From an uncultured Clostridia bacterium (GTDB lineage: Bacteria > Bacillota > Clostridia > Oscillospirales > Oscillospiraceae): DNA of 38,132 nt. The first letter of the stretch is position 1. Every line of letters starts with the position of its first letter. Below the pieces are notes generated by a model. It ran no database searches, was not told the DNA's origin, and saw only the letters and a program-made list of their open reading frames with translations. The stretch is taken from NCBI GenBank assembly GCA_937893605.1, contig CALBGG010000015.1, forward strand, positions 1 through 38,132, given 5' to 3'. The position numbers and the translations under genes are program-made. Shown piece after piece: positions 1 through 8,074 of this stretch.

Positions 1-201
1 CGCGTCCACATGGCGCACATCGGCCACCCGCTGCTCGGAGATGCCGTCTACGGCGCGCCCTCGCCCGACAAGGGGCTTTCCGGCCAGTGCCTGCACGCAC
101 GAGAGCTTAAATTTATCCACCCGCGCAGCGGCGAGAAGGTCGTTATCTCAACCGGCCTGCCCGACTACTTCACAAGCGTCCTCAGCAAGCTCTCTTTTTA
201 G
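1..201 (+). CDS. RluA-family pseudouridine synthase, 3' end only
   Basis: This is the C-terminal 66 residues of a gene that begins before the window; the reading frame is open at base 1 and ends at TAG 199-201. Seen: HMAHIGHPLLGD, then YG, GLSGQCLHA, a FIHPRSGE segment and a final LPDYF stretch. These are the conserved C-terminal blocks of RluA/RluD-type 23S rRNA (or tRNA) pseudouridine synthases, which isomerise uridine in structured RNA. The catalytic Asp motif lies upstream and cannot be checked. Which family member it is (RluD, RluB-like, YlyB) cannot be told from this end. It converges on dnaE with only five bases between the stop codons. Confidence 0.85.
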   Translation, partial: RVHMAHIGHPLLGDAVYGAPSPDKGLSGQCLHARELKFIHPRSGEKVVISTGLPDYFTSVLSKLSF

Positions 202-226
202 GTGCGTCAATTCGCCTCTAAAAAAA
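195..226. repeat. Short palindromic element (copy A) between convergent genes
   Basis: Imperfect inverted repeat: TTTTTAGGTGCG, six-base loop TCAATT, CGCCTCTAAAAA (10 of 12 positions pair). Read on the minus strand it matches, with two differences in 25 bases, the head of another copy at 30691-30715. It spans both stop codons and could act as a bidirectional terminator, because each strand has a T-run after the stem. The last codons of dnaE are made from this element. Confidence 0.6.
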
Positions 227-3200
227 CGTTGGAGTCGCCGCACAGCTCCTTTAGCTCGGCGACAAGCGAGGGGTGTATGAGGCATCGCGCACCGATGCGG
301 CGTTTTTCGCGCTGAAGATAAATGATGAGCTGCTGCCGGCCGGGGAACATGGTGAGAATGAGCTCGATGCGCTTTAAAAGCGGATCGTCCGCGCCCTGAA
401 GCTTCACCCAAAGCTTTGAGTCGGCATTTACCTGCTCTCGTTCGGGCTTTATCCGGCCGAGATCCGTTATCGGGCGGATGCTGTCGACCATAAGCTGCGG
501 CTCCTTCTCGTCGCGCATGGAGATGCGCCCGCGCACGATGATGAGCGCATTGTCTTTAATATATACGCTGCCGGTGTCCAGCGCGCGCTGGAAGGCGATA
601 AGCTCCATCGCCCCGCTGTCGTCCTCAAGGTTAATGTAGCTCATGAGGGTGTTCGACTTCGTAGTGCGCGTGCGGCTGGACTGGACGACTCCGGCAAGAG
701 TAACGACCGCCCCGTCGGGGTAGGTCTTTTTTTCGCTCTCGGAGGCGGCGTCGGCCAAAATCGAACCTATGGGCACGATGCCGGCGCGGCGCACGGCGGC
801 GCGGTACTCGTCCATGGGGTGGCCGCTCAGGTACAGCCCGGCGGTCTCCTTTTCCATGGCAAGGAGCTCCGATCTCGTGTACTCCTCGACATCGGGTATC
901 TTTATGCTGATAGCCCCGGCCTCCTCGAAATCCGGCTCGCCGAAGAGGTTTAATTGCCCCTCGACGTTGTTGCGGCTCTCCTGCTGGATGCCGTCTATCA
1001 TAACTCCCGCGACGCGCAGCAGCGCCTTGCGCTTAAAGCCCATGCTGTCGAAGGCTCCGGCGCGGATGAGGTTTTCAACGGCGCGGCGGTTTAATTCCTT
1101 GCCCGCCATGCGGCGGCAGAAATCCTCAAGGCTGCGGAAAGGGCCGTCCTCCTCGCGCCGGGCGATGAGCTCGCTTATGAAGCCGCGGCCTATGCTTTTT
1201 ATTGCGACAAGTCCGAAACGGATATCGTTTCCGCTGACGGAGAAGTCGGCGCAGGATTCGTTCACGTCCGGCGGCAGGAGCTTTATGCCCATCTCGCGGC
1301 ACTCGGCGATGTATTCGGCGACCTTCGGGCTGTTATCGAGCACCGAGGACAGAAGCGCCGCCATGTACTGGCGCGGATAGTGCCTCTTCATGTACGCCGT
1401 GCGGTAGGAGACGATGGCGTAGCTCACCGCGTGCGCCTTGTTGAAGGCGTAGGAGGCAAAGTCGAGTATCTCGTCGTAGATGCTGTTTGCCGTCGCCTCT
1501 GGTATGCCGCGCTTGACGGCGCCGTCAATGCCGCGGGATGCGTCGCCGTGGACGAAGGCCACGCGCTCGGCGTCGATGACCTTGTGCTTTTTCTTGCTCA
1601 TCGCGCGGCGGATCATATCCGCCTGGCCGAGCGAGAAGCCAGCGAGCCGGCGGAAAATTTCAATTACCTGCTCCTGATAGACGATGCAGCCGTAGGTGAC
1701 CTCGAGTATCGGACGGAGCATGGGGTGCTTGTAGCTTATCTTGTCCGGGTGTGCCGAGCACTCGATAAAGCGCGGGATGCTGTCCATCGGACCGGGGCGA
1801 TACAGGGCTATGACTGCGGTGATATCCTCGATGCTCTTGGGCTTGAGGCCGGTGCACACGCCGGTCATGCCCGTGCTTTCGAGCTGGAACACGCCGCTCG
1901 TATGCCCCTCGGAGAGCATTTTGAAAACCTCCGCATCCCCATCGGGGATGGTCTCGACCGCAAAGTCGGGCTCGGTTAGCCGAACGAGCTTTGCCGCGTC
2001 CTCCAGAACCGTGAGGTTTCGCAGGCCGAGAAAGTCCATTTTGAGAAGCCCCAGCTCCTCAAGCGTCGTCATCTGATACTGCGTGACGACCGATTCGTCG
2101 TTTTTCGACAAAGGCACATATTCGTAAACGGGCTTATCGGTTATAACGACGCCCGCCGCGTGCATGCTCGCGTGGCGCGGCATGCCCTCGAGCGCCTGCG
2201 CAACGTCGATGAGCCTGCGGAGCATCTCGTCGCTCTCGTACATATCGCGCAGGGGCTTTGAGACGCGCAGGGCCTCCTTTATCGTCATGTTCGGCCCCAT
2301 GGGTATGGCCTTTGCCACGGCATCGGCCTCGCCGTAGCCTATATCGAGAACGCGCGCAACGTCGCGCACGGCAGCGCGCGCGGCCATAGTGCCGAAGGTG
2401 ACTATCTGCGCAACGTGGTCGCGGCCGTATTTGCGGTTTACGTAGTCGATTACCTCGCCGCGGCGGTTCACGCAGAAGTCGATGTCGATATCCGGCATGC
2501 TCACGCGCTCGGGATTGAGAAATCGCTCGAAATAAAGGCTGTACTTTATAGGGTCGACGTCGGTTATATTCAGCGTATACGAAACGACGCTTCCCGCTGC
2601 CGAGCCGCGCCCCGGGCCGACGGGGATCTTCTGCCCCTTGGCGTAGGCGATGAAGTCCGAAACGATGAGAAAATAGTCGACAAAGCCCATCTTTTTTATC
2701 ATCTGAAGCTCATAGTCGAGCTGCTTTCTGACAGTGCCGTCGTCATTGGGATAGCGGCGGCGCAGACCCTCATTGCAGAGCTTTTGCAGATATTCAAAGC
2801 TGTCGCTCTCGCCCTCGGGGAGCTTAAAGCGCGGCAGCTTGTATTTTCCGAACTCAAAATCGTAGCTGCACATTTCTGCGATCTTCGCCGTGTTGTCGGC
2901 AGCTTCGGGATATTCGGGGAACAAAGCGCGCATCTCCGCCTCGTCCTTGAGGTAGAACTCGTTTGTTTCAAACTTCATGCGCGAGGGATCGGAGATGGTC
3001 TTCTGCATCTGCACGCACATCAAAACGTCCTGATAGTAGGCGTCGGACTTTTCGATGTAATGCGCGTCGTTTGTCACAGCAAGCGGTATGCCAGTCTCGC
3101 GGTGAATTTTCAAAAGCCCCTCGGCCGCACGCTTTTCGGCGTCAAGGCCGTGATCCTGAATTTCAAGATAAAAGCTGTCCTCGCCGAAAAGCTCGGATAG

Positions 3201-3680
3201 TTCAAGGGCTTTTTTCTTCGCGCCCTCGTAGTTTCCGGCATTTATCATGCGAGGGATTGCGCCCGCGACGCAGCCGGAAAGGCATATAAGCCCCCTCGCG
3301 TGCTCGTGCAGCAGCGCCCAGTCTATGCGCGGCTTTCCGTAAAAGCCCTCGGTGAAGGCCATGGACACGAGATAGCAGAGATTTTTGTAGCCCTCCTCGT
3401 TTCTGCATAAAAGGATAAGATGCGTGTATTCCGAGTCGATGCCGTGCTCACGGTCAAAGCGCGTCCGCGGCGCGACATAGACCTCGCAGCCGATGATGGG
3501 CTTTATCCCCGCCGCGCAGCAGGCCTTGTAAAAGGCGACGGCGCCGTACATGACGCCGTGGTCGGTGATGGCAAGCGCGGTCTGCCCGAGCTGCTTTGCG
3601 CGCTCTATGAGGGGCTCGATGCGGCAGTCGCCGTCGAGCAGCGAATATTCGGTATGAACATGCAGGTGAACAAAGCTCAT
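207..3680 (-). CDS. dnaE: DNA polymerase III subunit alpha (DnaE1 type)
   Basis: The 1157-residue replicative polymerase subunit adds dNTPs at the replication fork. Seen: an N-terminal PHP domain starting HLHVHTEYS (His7 and His9), the palm catalytic motif PDIDIDF near residues 394-400, the PGRGSAAGS block, helix-hairpin-helix region and a C-terminal OB fold (VTLAGVVQSSRT, INLEDDSG) near residues 960-1030. Length and order fit DnaE1, not PolC, which carries an inserted exonuclease. The start is ATG at 3680, four bases after whiA, making it the last gene of the hprK-murB-rapZ-whiA-dnaE operon. The last residues (LEAN) are encoded by a repeat element at the 3' end. Confidence 0.97.
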   Translation of the reverse strand: MSFVHLHVHTEYSLLDGDCRIEPLIERAKQLGQTALAITDHGVMYGAVAFYKACCAAGIKPIIGCEVYVAPRTRFDREHGIDSEYTHLILLCRNEEGYKNLCYLVSMAFTEGFYGKPRIDWALLHEHARGLICLSGCVAGAIPRMINAGNYEGAKKKALELSELFGEDSFYLEIQDHGLDAEKRAAEGLLKIHRETGIPLAVTNDAHYIEKSDAYYQDVLMCVQMQKTISDPSRMKFETNEFYLKDEAEMRALFPEYPEAADNTAKIAEMCSYDFEFGKYKLPRFKLPEGESDSFEYLQKLCNEGLRRRYPNDDGTVRKQLDYELQMIKKMGFVDYFLIVSDFIAYAKGQKIPVGPGRGSAAGSVVSYTLNITDVDPIKYSLYFERFLNPERVSMPDIDIDFCVNRRGEVIDYVNRKYGRDHVAQIVTFGTMAARAAVRDVARVLDIGYGEADAVAKAIPMGPNMTIKEALRVSKPLRDMYESDEMLRRLIDVAQALEGMPRHASMHAAGVVITDKPVYEYVPLSKNDESVVTQYQMTTLEELGLLKMDFLGLRNLTVLEDAAKLVRLTEPDFAVETIPDGDAEVFKMLSEGHTSGVFQLESTGMTGVCTGLKPKSIEDITAVIALYRPGPMDSIPRFIECSAHPDKISYKHPMLRPILEVTYGCIVYQEQVIEIFRRLAGFSLGQADMIRRAMSKKKHKVIDAERVAFVHGDASRGIDGAVKRGIPEATANSIYDEILDFASYAFNKAHAVSYAIVSYRTAYMKRHYPRQYMAALLSSVLDNSPKVAEYIAECREMGIKLLPPDVNESCADFSVSGNDIRFGLVAIKSIGRGFISELIARREEDGPFRSLEDFCRRMAGKELNRRAVENLIRAGAFDSMGFKRKALLRVAGVMIDGIQQESRNNVEGQLNLFGEPDFEEAGAISIKIPDVEEYTRSELLAMEKETAGLYLSGHPMDEYRAAVRRAGIVPIGSILADAASESEKKTYPDGAVVTLAGVVQSSRTRTTKSNTLMSYINLEDDSGAMELIAFQRALDTGSVYIKDNALIIVRGRISMRDEKEPQLMVDSIRPITDLGRIKPEREQVNADSKLWVKLQGADDPLLKRIELILTMFPGRQQLIIYLQREKRRIGARCLIHPSLVAELKELCGDSNVFLEAN

Positions 3681-3684
3681 TGTG

Positions 3685-4587
3685 TCATTCCTCCTCCGGC
3701 GAGTATGTCAAAAGCTTTTTGAGCCTGTGGCTCAGGCAGCTTTTCGATACCGGCGGATACGAAAGCGTCGCAAGATCGGCCAGGCTCGCCTCGGGGTTTG
3801 CGTAGCGCAGAAGCGCCGCCTGCTGGAGCTTATCGGGCAGCGAATCGAGCCCGTAGAGCTTATCTATGCGCTTTATGGCCTCAAGCTGCTTTGCCGCGGC
3901 CTCGACGACCTTGTCGGCATTGGCCGAATCGCAGTTTACCTTGCGGTTTATGCTGTTTTTCATGTCCTTTTCGACCTTGGCGGACATAATGTCCATCGCC
4001 GCGACCGGCGCGCCTATGGTCGTGAGCAGATCCTCGATGTGCTCGCTTTTTTTAAAATAGAGAAGATAGTCGCCCTTGCGCTGCGCCTCCTTGGGTGAAA
4101 AGCCCATTTCGAGCAGCACCGAGTACGTCTCTCGGCTTACGCTGTGATGCGTCGTTGCAAGCTCAAGGTGGTATCTCTTTGCCGGGTCCGTGACCGAGCC
4201 GCCGGCGAGAAACGCACCGCGGATAAACGATGCCTTGCAGCAGGGCTCCTCGATGACGCCGAAGTTTATGTGCAGCGAGGGGCTTTTCATGTCGTTTCCG
4301 ACAACGTCGAACACAGCCCTCAGCTTTGCGGGGTCTTCCACGCGAAAGGAGTGCTTCACGCCGCGCGTCTTTTCCGGCTCGTCAAAATCAATGCCGAAGG
4401 CGCGGCGCATAAGATGCGGAAGCCTCGCGGCAAATTCGTCGCTTGCCGTCGTTATTCGTATTTCCTTTGCCGAAAAGCTGTGTGCGTACAGCAAAACGCC
4501 GTAGGCCTCGGCGACGGCGCAGCATTTGCGCTCGACCCGAGGCTGACACAGCTCTGTTTTAACTTTTTGTGCGAAGGTTTTTTCCAT
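3685..4587 (-). CDS. whiA: DNA-binding protein WhiA
   Basis: A 300-residue WhiA homologue: an N-terminal LAGLIDADG homing-endonuclease-like fold without nuclease activity, followed by a C-terminal helix-turn-helix. Seen: FIRGAFLAGGSVTDP and YHLE near residues 120-145, the NRKVNCDSANADK block near 215-227, and the LSHRLKKL recognition-helix region at the C-terminus, all family hallmarks. In Firmicutes WhiA influences cell division and chromosome segregation; in Streptomyces it is a sporulation regulator. Its ATG directly follows the rapZ stop codon (no gap), so the two are probably translationally coupled. The rapZ-whiA pairing is conserved across Gram-positives. Confidence 0.96.
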   Translation of the reverse strand: MEKTFAQKVKTELCQPRVERKCCAVAEAYGVLLYAHSFSAKEIRITTASDEFAARLPHLMRRAFGIDFDEPEKTRGVKHSFRVEDPAKLRAVFDVVGNDMKSPSLHINFGVIEEPCCKASFIRGAFLAGGSVTDPAKRYHLELATTHHSVSRETYSVLLEMGFSPKEAQRKGDYLLYFKKSEHIEDLLTTIGAPVAAMDIMSAKVEKDMKNSINRKVNCDSANADKVVEAAAKQLEAIKRIDKLYGLDSLPDKLQQAALLRYANPEASLADLATLSYPPVSKSCLSHRLKKLLTYSPEEE

Positions 4588-5448
4588 TTACTTATTCATG
4601 TCGCGGTTTATGCTCACGACCGGCACGCCGAAGCACTTTAAGTGTCCGGCAAGCGCCGAGGCGACGGCAACGCTGCGGTGCCGCCCTCCGGTGCAGCCGA
4701 TGGCTATGGTCAGGCTGTATTTGCCCTCTTCGATGTACAGCGGCAGCAGGTACTCTATCATATCCGTGAGCTTGTCCATGAAAATGTTCGACTGCTCGAA
4801 GCTGAAAACATAGTCTCTGACCGGTGCGTCAAGGCCGCTTAAAAGCTTCAGCTCCTCAACGTAAAAGGGATTTGGCAGAAATCTCACGTCGAACACAAGG
4901 TCTGCGTCGAGCGGCATGCCGTATTTGAAGCCGAAGGACACGACGCTGACCATTATGGCGCGCCCCGTGGCGGAGTCGGAAAAATAGGTGTACAGCTCGT
5001 TGTGCACCTGACCGAGGGTCAGGTGCGAGGTGTCGATTATATAATCGGCGATATCGCGTATCGGGCGCAGCTGCTCAGTTTCCTTGAGTATCGCGTCCTC
5101 TATCGAGCCGCCGGACTTTGCCGCCAGCGGGTGCGGACGGCGCGACTCCTTATAGCGTTTAATTATGACTGCGGGCTTTGCCTCCATGAACAGGATCTTA
5201 TAGCCGAAGTCCATCTCGCGCAGGGTCTCGAGAGCGCTGAAAATGTCCTTAATTCCGTTTTTCTCGCGGATATCGGTCACGAGCGCGACCTTCTCGTAGC
5301 GCCCCTTCGTCGCGGCGCACAGCTCGGCAAATTTCGGGATGAGCGCAACGGGCATGTTATCCACGCAGTAGTAATCAAGATCCTCTATGATGTCCGCCGC
5401 CTGGCTCTTTCCGCCGCCGGACAGACCGGTTATGATAAGAAACTCCAT
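4588..5448 (-). CDS. rapZ: RNase adapter / nucleotide-binding protein RapZ (YvcJ)
   Basis: A 286-residue P-loop NTPase of the RapZ/YvcJ family. Seen: Walker A GLSGGGKS at residues 8-15, the DVRFLPNPFYV segment, and the C-terminal IGCTGGRHRSV signature near residue 253. In E. coli RapZ senses glucosamine-6-phosphate and directs RNase E to the GlmZ sRNA; in Firmicutes YvcJ binds and hydrolyses GTP and its role is less clear. Here it lies between murB (12-base gap) and whiA (no gap), a context that links it to cell-wall precursor supply. Confidence 0.96.
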   Translation of the reverse strand: MEFLIITGLSGGGKSQAADIIEDLDYYCVDNMPVALIPKFAELCAATKGRYEKVALVTDIREKNGIKDIFSALETLREMDFGYKILFMEAKPAVIIKRYKESRRPHPLAAKSGGSIEDAILKETEQLRPIRDIADYIIDTSHLTLGQVHNELYTYFSDSATGRAIMVSVVSFGFKYGMPLDADLVFDVRFLPNPFYVEELKLLSGLDAPVRDYVFSFEQSNIFMDKLTDMIEYLLPLYIEEGKYSLTIAIGCTGGRHRSVAVASALAGHLKCFGVPVVSINRDMNK

Positions 5449-5460
5449 ACGTTATCTCCG

Positions 5461-6501
5461 TCAGCTCGGATCGACGGGGGTCTGCTCTGCCGAGGCTTCA
5501 GCCGCCTTCTGCTTTGCCTGCTCGAGCATATCGTCGATTATCGACTGCTTTTTCTCGCGCCAGTTGTCTACCAGCAGCATGCCCTTGGGATAGATGCGGA
5601 TCTCCGGCTCAAGGGTTATATGCGTCTTGTCGTAGACCTCGCGGCGGACGTGATCTAAAAGCTCGACAACGTCGTCATAGGTCGCGTTTCCGGTGTTGAC
5701 CGCAAAGCCCGCGTGCTTTGTGCTTATCTGCGCGCCGCCCACAGTGCAGCCCTTGAGGCCGCACTGATCGATAAGCGCCGCGGCATAGCCGCCCACGGGG
5801 CGCTTGAACGCGCTTCCGGCCGAGGGCATGTCGAGCGGCTGGCTCGCGGTGCGCTTTTCGTTCATTTCCTTCATTCTCGCGCCGATAGCTTCGGGTTCGT
5901 CCGGCGTTAGCTTGAACACCGCGCCCATTATAGCGCAGTTGACCCTTTCAAATCCGCTGCGGCGGTACTCAAAGCCGCAATCTTCTGCCTTCACCTCGGT
6001 CAGCGTCTGCGTCGGGATATAATACACGACGACGGACTCGATAACATCCTTCATCTCGCCGCCGTAAGCGCCCGCGTTCATCAAAACGCCGCCGCCCACC
6101 GAGCCGGGGATGCCGCTTGCAAACTCCAGGCCCGCAAGCCCGTTATCGCGCGCAAACTGCGCAAGCTTTGCAAGCGATACGCCGGCTTCGGCGTATATTG
6201 TGTTTTCCGTTTCGCCGAGACGCAGCTTGCGGAGATTCCCGGTGCTGACGACAAAGATATCAAGTCCCTCCTCGGGGATAATGATATTTGTGCACTTGCC
6301 GAGGGTCAGCGGCGAAACGCCGTTCATATGAAGATAGAACATGACCTTGGACATCTCAAAAAGATCCCTCGGCGCGGCAAAAGCGCGCACCGTGCCGCCG
6401 ACCTTGAACGAGCAGTGCTCGCGCATGGACTCGTTCTCTCTCAGATCGAGCTTGGGCATGTTCTTTTTTATCTGTTCTAAAGCTTTTTCAAGACCTTCCA
6501 T
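5461..6501 (-). CDS. murB: UDP-N-acetylenolpyruvoylglucosamine reductase
   Basis: MurB reduces UDP-GlcNAc-enolpyruvate to UDP-MurNAc with NADPH and FAD, in the cytoplasmic phase of peptidoglycan synthesis. Seen: FAD-binding blocks around GKCTNIII (68-75) and GSVGGGVLMNAGAYGGE (133-149), Arg in EYRRS (180), the proton-donor serine in SAGSAF (Ser230) and the conserved Glu300 in LEPEIRI. This is the short type IIb form. The 346 residues include a C-terminal tail of about 40 residues (307-346), predicted helical and ending rich in Ala, Glu and Pro; MurB proteins usually stop near YP at 305. Second gene of the operon, nine bases after hprK. Confidence 0.96.
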   Translation of the reverse strand: MEGLEKALEQIKKNMPKLDLRENESMREHCSFKVGGTVRAFAAPRDLFEMSKVMFYLHMNGVSPLTLGKCTNIIIPEEGLDIFVVSTGNLRKLRLGETENTIYAEAGVSLAKLAQFARDNGLAGLEFASGIPGSVGGGVLMNAGAYGGEMKDVIESVVVYYIPTQTLTEVKAEDCGFEYRRSGFERVNCAIMGAVFKLTPDEPEAIGARMKEMNEKRTASQPLDMPSAGSAFKRPVGGYAAALIDQCGLKGCTVGGAQISTKHAGFAVNTGNATYDDVVELLDHVRREVYDKTHITLEPEIRIYPKGMLLVDNWREKKQSIIDDMLEQAKQKAAEASAEQTPVDPS

Positions 6502-6510
6502 GGCTTCTCC

Positions 6511-7449
6511 TTATACTAAGCCGCTGTCAACGGCATGATCTACATTTGACGCAAGCGTCTCGGCGGCATTATAGCCCATTTTCTTCTGACGGTTATTCAT
6601 CGAGGCAAGCTCAAGTATGACGGCAAGATTCCTGCCCGGACGCACGGGGATCGTCACGCTCGGCACCGTCACGCCGAGAATATCCTGCGTCTCGTTTGTC
6701 AGTCCCAGGCGGTCGTAGGCCTTCTGATCGTCCCATGCCTCAAGGTTCACCACAAGGTCGATGTCGCCCTCGGGCTTTACCGCGCCCACGCCGTACAGAT
6801 GGCGCACATCGACAACGCCGATGCCGCGCAGCTCCATGTAATAGCGTATGAGCTCGGGCGCTGTTCCGACGAGCCTGCGGCGGCCAATGCGGCGGATATC
6901 CACAGCGTCGTCGGCGATGAGCTTGTGTCCGCGCTTTATGAGCTCAAGCGCTGTTTCGCTCTTGCCGATGCCGGAGTCGCCCGTGATCAGCACGCCCTCG
7001 CCGTGAACCTCGACGAGCACGCCGTGCATCGTCGTGCGCGGAGCAAGATGTGTGTGCAGCGAGCTTATGAGGTCGGCCATGAAATCGGAGGTATCCTCTG
7101 GTGTGACGAATACGTTGCGGTCGTATTTCTCGGCCATCTCAAGGCACTCCGGGAACACGGACGCGCCATGACATATAACCAGCGCCGATATATCGTAGCG
7201 CATGAGCTCCTCAAAGCAGCTGCGCCGCTCGGCCTCGGTCTTGAGCTCGAGATATGTGCTCTCGACCCTGCCCAGTATCTGGATTCTTTTCGGATCAAAG
7301 TAGTTGTAAAATCCGGCAAGCTGAAGCGCCGGGCGGTTCACGTCTGCGACCGTTAAAAGGCGCTCGGCGTAGTCGGCCGAGGTGTGCAGCGGCTCAAGGC
7401 CGTGCTCCTCGACTATGGTGCGCAGCAGGACAGAATATTTACTCGACAT
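6511..7449 (-). CDS. hprK: HPr(Ser) kinase/phosphorylase
   Basis: A 312-residue bifunctional enzyme that phosphorylates and dephosphorylates Ser46 of HPr, the switch for carbon catabolite control in Firmicutes. Seen: catalytic His142 (MHG), Walker A GDSGIGKS at 157-164, the signature MELRGIGVVDV at 205-215 and the VNLEAWD segment near 234-240. The start has a GGAGG Shine-Dalgarno six bases upstream. First gene of the hprK-murB-rapZ-whiA-dnaE operon; a candidate promoter lies about 110 bp upstream. Placement with cell-wall and division genes suggests coordination of carbon status with growth (inference). Confidence 0.97.
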   Translation of the reverse strand: MSSKYSVLLRTIVEEHGLEPLHTSADYAERLLTVADVNRPALQLAGFYNYFDPKRIQILGRVESTYLELKTEAERRSCFEELMRYDISALVICHGASVFPECLEMAEKYDRNVFVTPEDTSDFMADLISSLHTHLAPRTTMHGVLVEVHGEGVLITGDSGIGKSETALELIKRGHKLIADDAVDIRRIGRRRLVGTAPELIRYYMELRGIGVVDVRHLYGVGAVKPEGDIDLVVNLEAWDDQKAYDRLGLTNETQDILGVTVPSVTIPVRPGRNLAVILELASMNNRQKKMGYNAAETLASNVDHAVDSGLV

Positions 7450-7557
7450 TGTAATCCTCCATCACTGCCTTCGATTAACAAGGGCACACACGCCTGACAC
7501 CGTCTCTTTTCGGCGCACGCGGTTTTGTCAACCGAAGGTATATAATATTACTATTTA

Positions 7558-7586
7558 ATATTAACCTCTAATGCATTAATTTGCAA
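7558..7586 (-). promoter_or_regulatory. Candidate sigma-A promoter for the hprK operon
   Basis: On the minus strand: -35 TTGCAA (7581-7586), 17-bp spacer, -10 TAATAT (7558-7563). It would give a leader of about 100 nt before hprK. It is divergent from the rpmB promoter 28 bp away. Confidence 0.5.
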
Positions 7587-7613
7587 CGATTTTTAATAAT
7601 CCGAAAATTTTTC

Positions 7614-7642
7614 TTGCAATTACAGGTTCCTTCTGTTATTAT
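7614..7642 (+). promoter_or_regulatory. Sigma-A promoter of rpmB
   Basis: TTGCAA (7614-7619), 17-bp spacer, TATTAT (7637-7642). The -35 context TCTTGCAATTA is identical to that of the rpmE promoter. Confidence 0.7.
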
Positions 7643-7699
7643 TAATAAGCTGTCTGCAAATGCACACGGCTAAACACAAGCAAGGAGGTGCTTCAACTT

Positions 7700-7888
7700 A
7701 TGGCAAAATGTCAGTTTTGCGACAAGGGCGTTGCCTTTGGCATTCAGGTGTCTCACTCCCACAGGCGTTCCAACCGTACTTGGAAGCCCAATGTGAAGCG
7801 CGTCAAGGCGATCGTGGACGGAAGTCCCAAGCACGTTTACGCATGCACTCGCTGCCTGCGCAGCGGCAAGGTCACCCGCGCTGTGTAA
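7700..7888 (+). CDS. rpmB: 50S ribosomal protein L28
   Basis: A 62-residue L28. Seen: MAKCQFC at the start, the basic SHRRSNRTWKPN core and a CTRCLRSGKV end. The two CxxC pairs (Cys4/Cys7 and the CTRC pair) make this the zinc-binding form. ATG 7700 is chosen because AAGGAGG (7682-7688) lies at good distance and family members start MAK; an in-frame ATG at 7688 overlaps that Shine-Dalgarno. Monocistronic, with its own promoter and terminator. Confidence 0.97.
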   Translation: MAKCQFCDKGVAFGIQVSHSHRRSNRTWKPNVKRVKAIVDGSPKHVYACTRCLRSGKVTRAV

Positions 7889-7909
7889 TAACCTGATATT
7901 ACCCGAAAC

Positions 7910-7936
7910 AAGCTCGCCATTACGGCGAGCTTTTTT
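7910..7936 (+). terminator. Rho-independent terminator after rpmB
   Basis: Perfect stem AAGCTCGCC / GGCGAGCTT with loop ATTAC, followed by a T-run, 21 bases after the rpmB stop. Confidence 0.9.
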
Positions 7937-7941
7937 CGTTC

Positions 7942-7973
7942 TTTCAGAGGCGCACGGACGCGCCTACGGATAC
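7942..7973 (+). repeat. Short palindromic element (copy B)
   Basis: AGAGGCG-CACGGA-CGCGCCT palindrome followed by ACGGATAC. It shares the AGAGGCGCA head and the CCTAC(G/C)GATAC tail with the copy at 30691. It lies between the rpmB terminator and the addB promoter. Confidence 0.5.
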
Positions 7974-8003
7974 ATACAGCTATCGGCCATCCGCTTTCAA
8001 CGG

Positions 8004-8032
8004 TTGACCCGTCAGGCGCGGATTGGTATAAT
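8004..8032 (+). promoter_or_regulatory. Sigma-A promoter of addBA
   Basis: TTGACC (8004-8009), 17-bp spacer, TATAAT (8027-8032); near consensus. Transcription would start about 35 nt before the addB ATG. Confidence 0.75.
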
Positions 8033-8074
8033 AAAGTATTATTATCACGATATCACGATCGGGGCGGTGAGAGA

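Noticed and set aside
2415..3200. 261-codon open frame antisense to dnaE
   Set aside because: Shadow of dnaE; no ribosome-binding site or recognisable motif.
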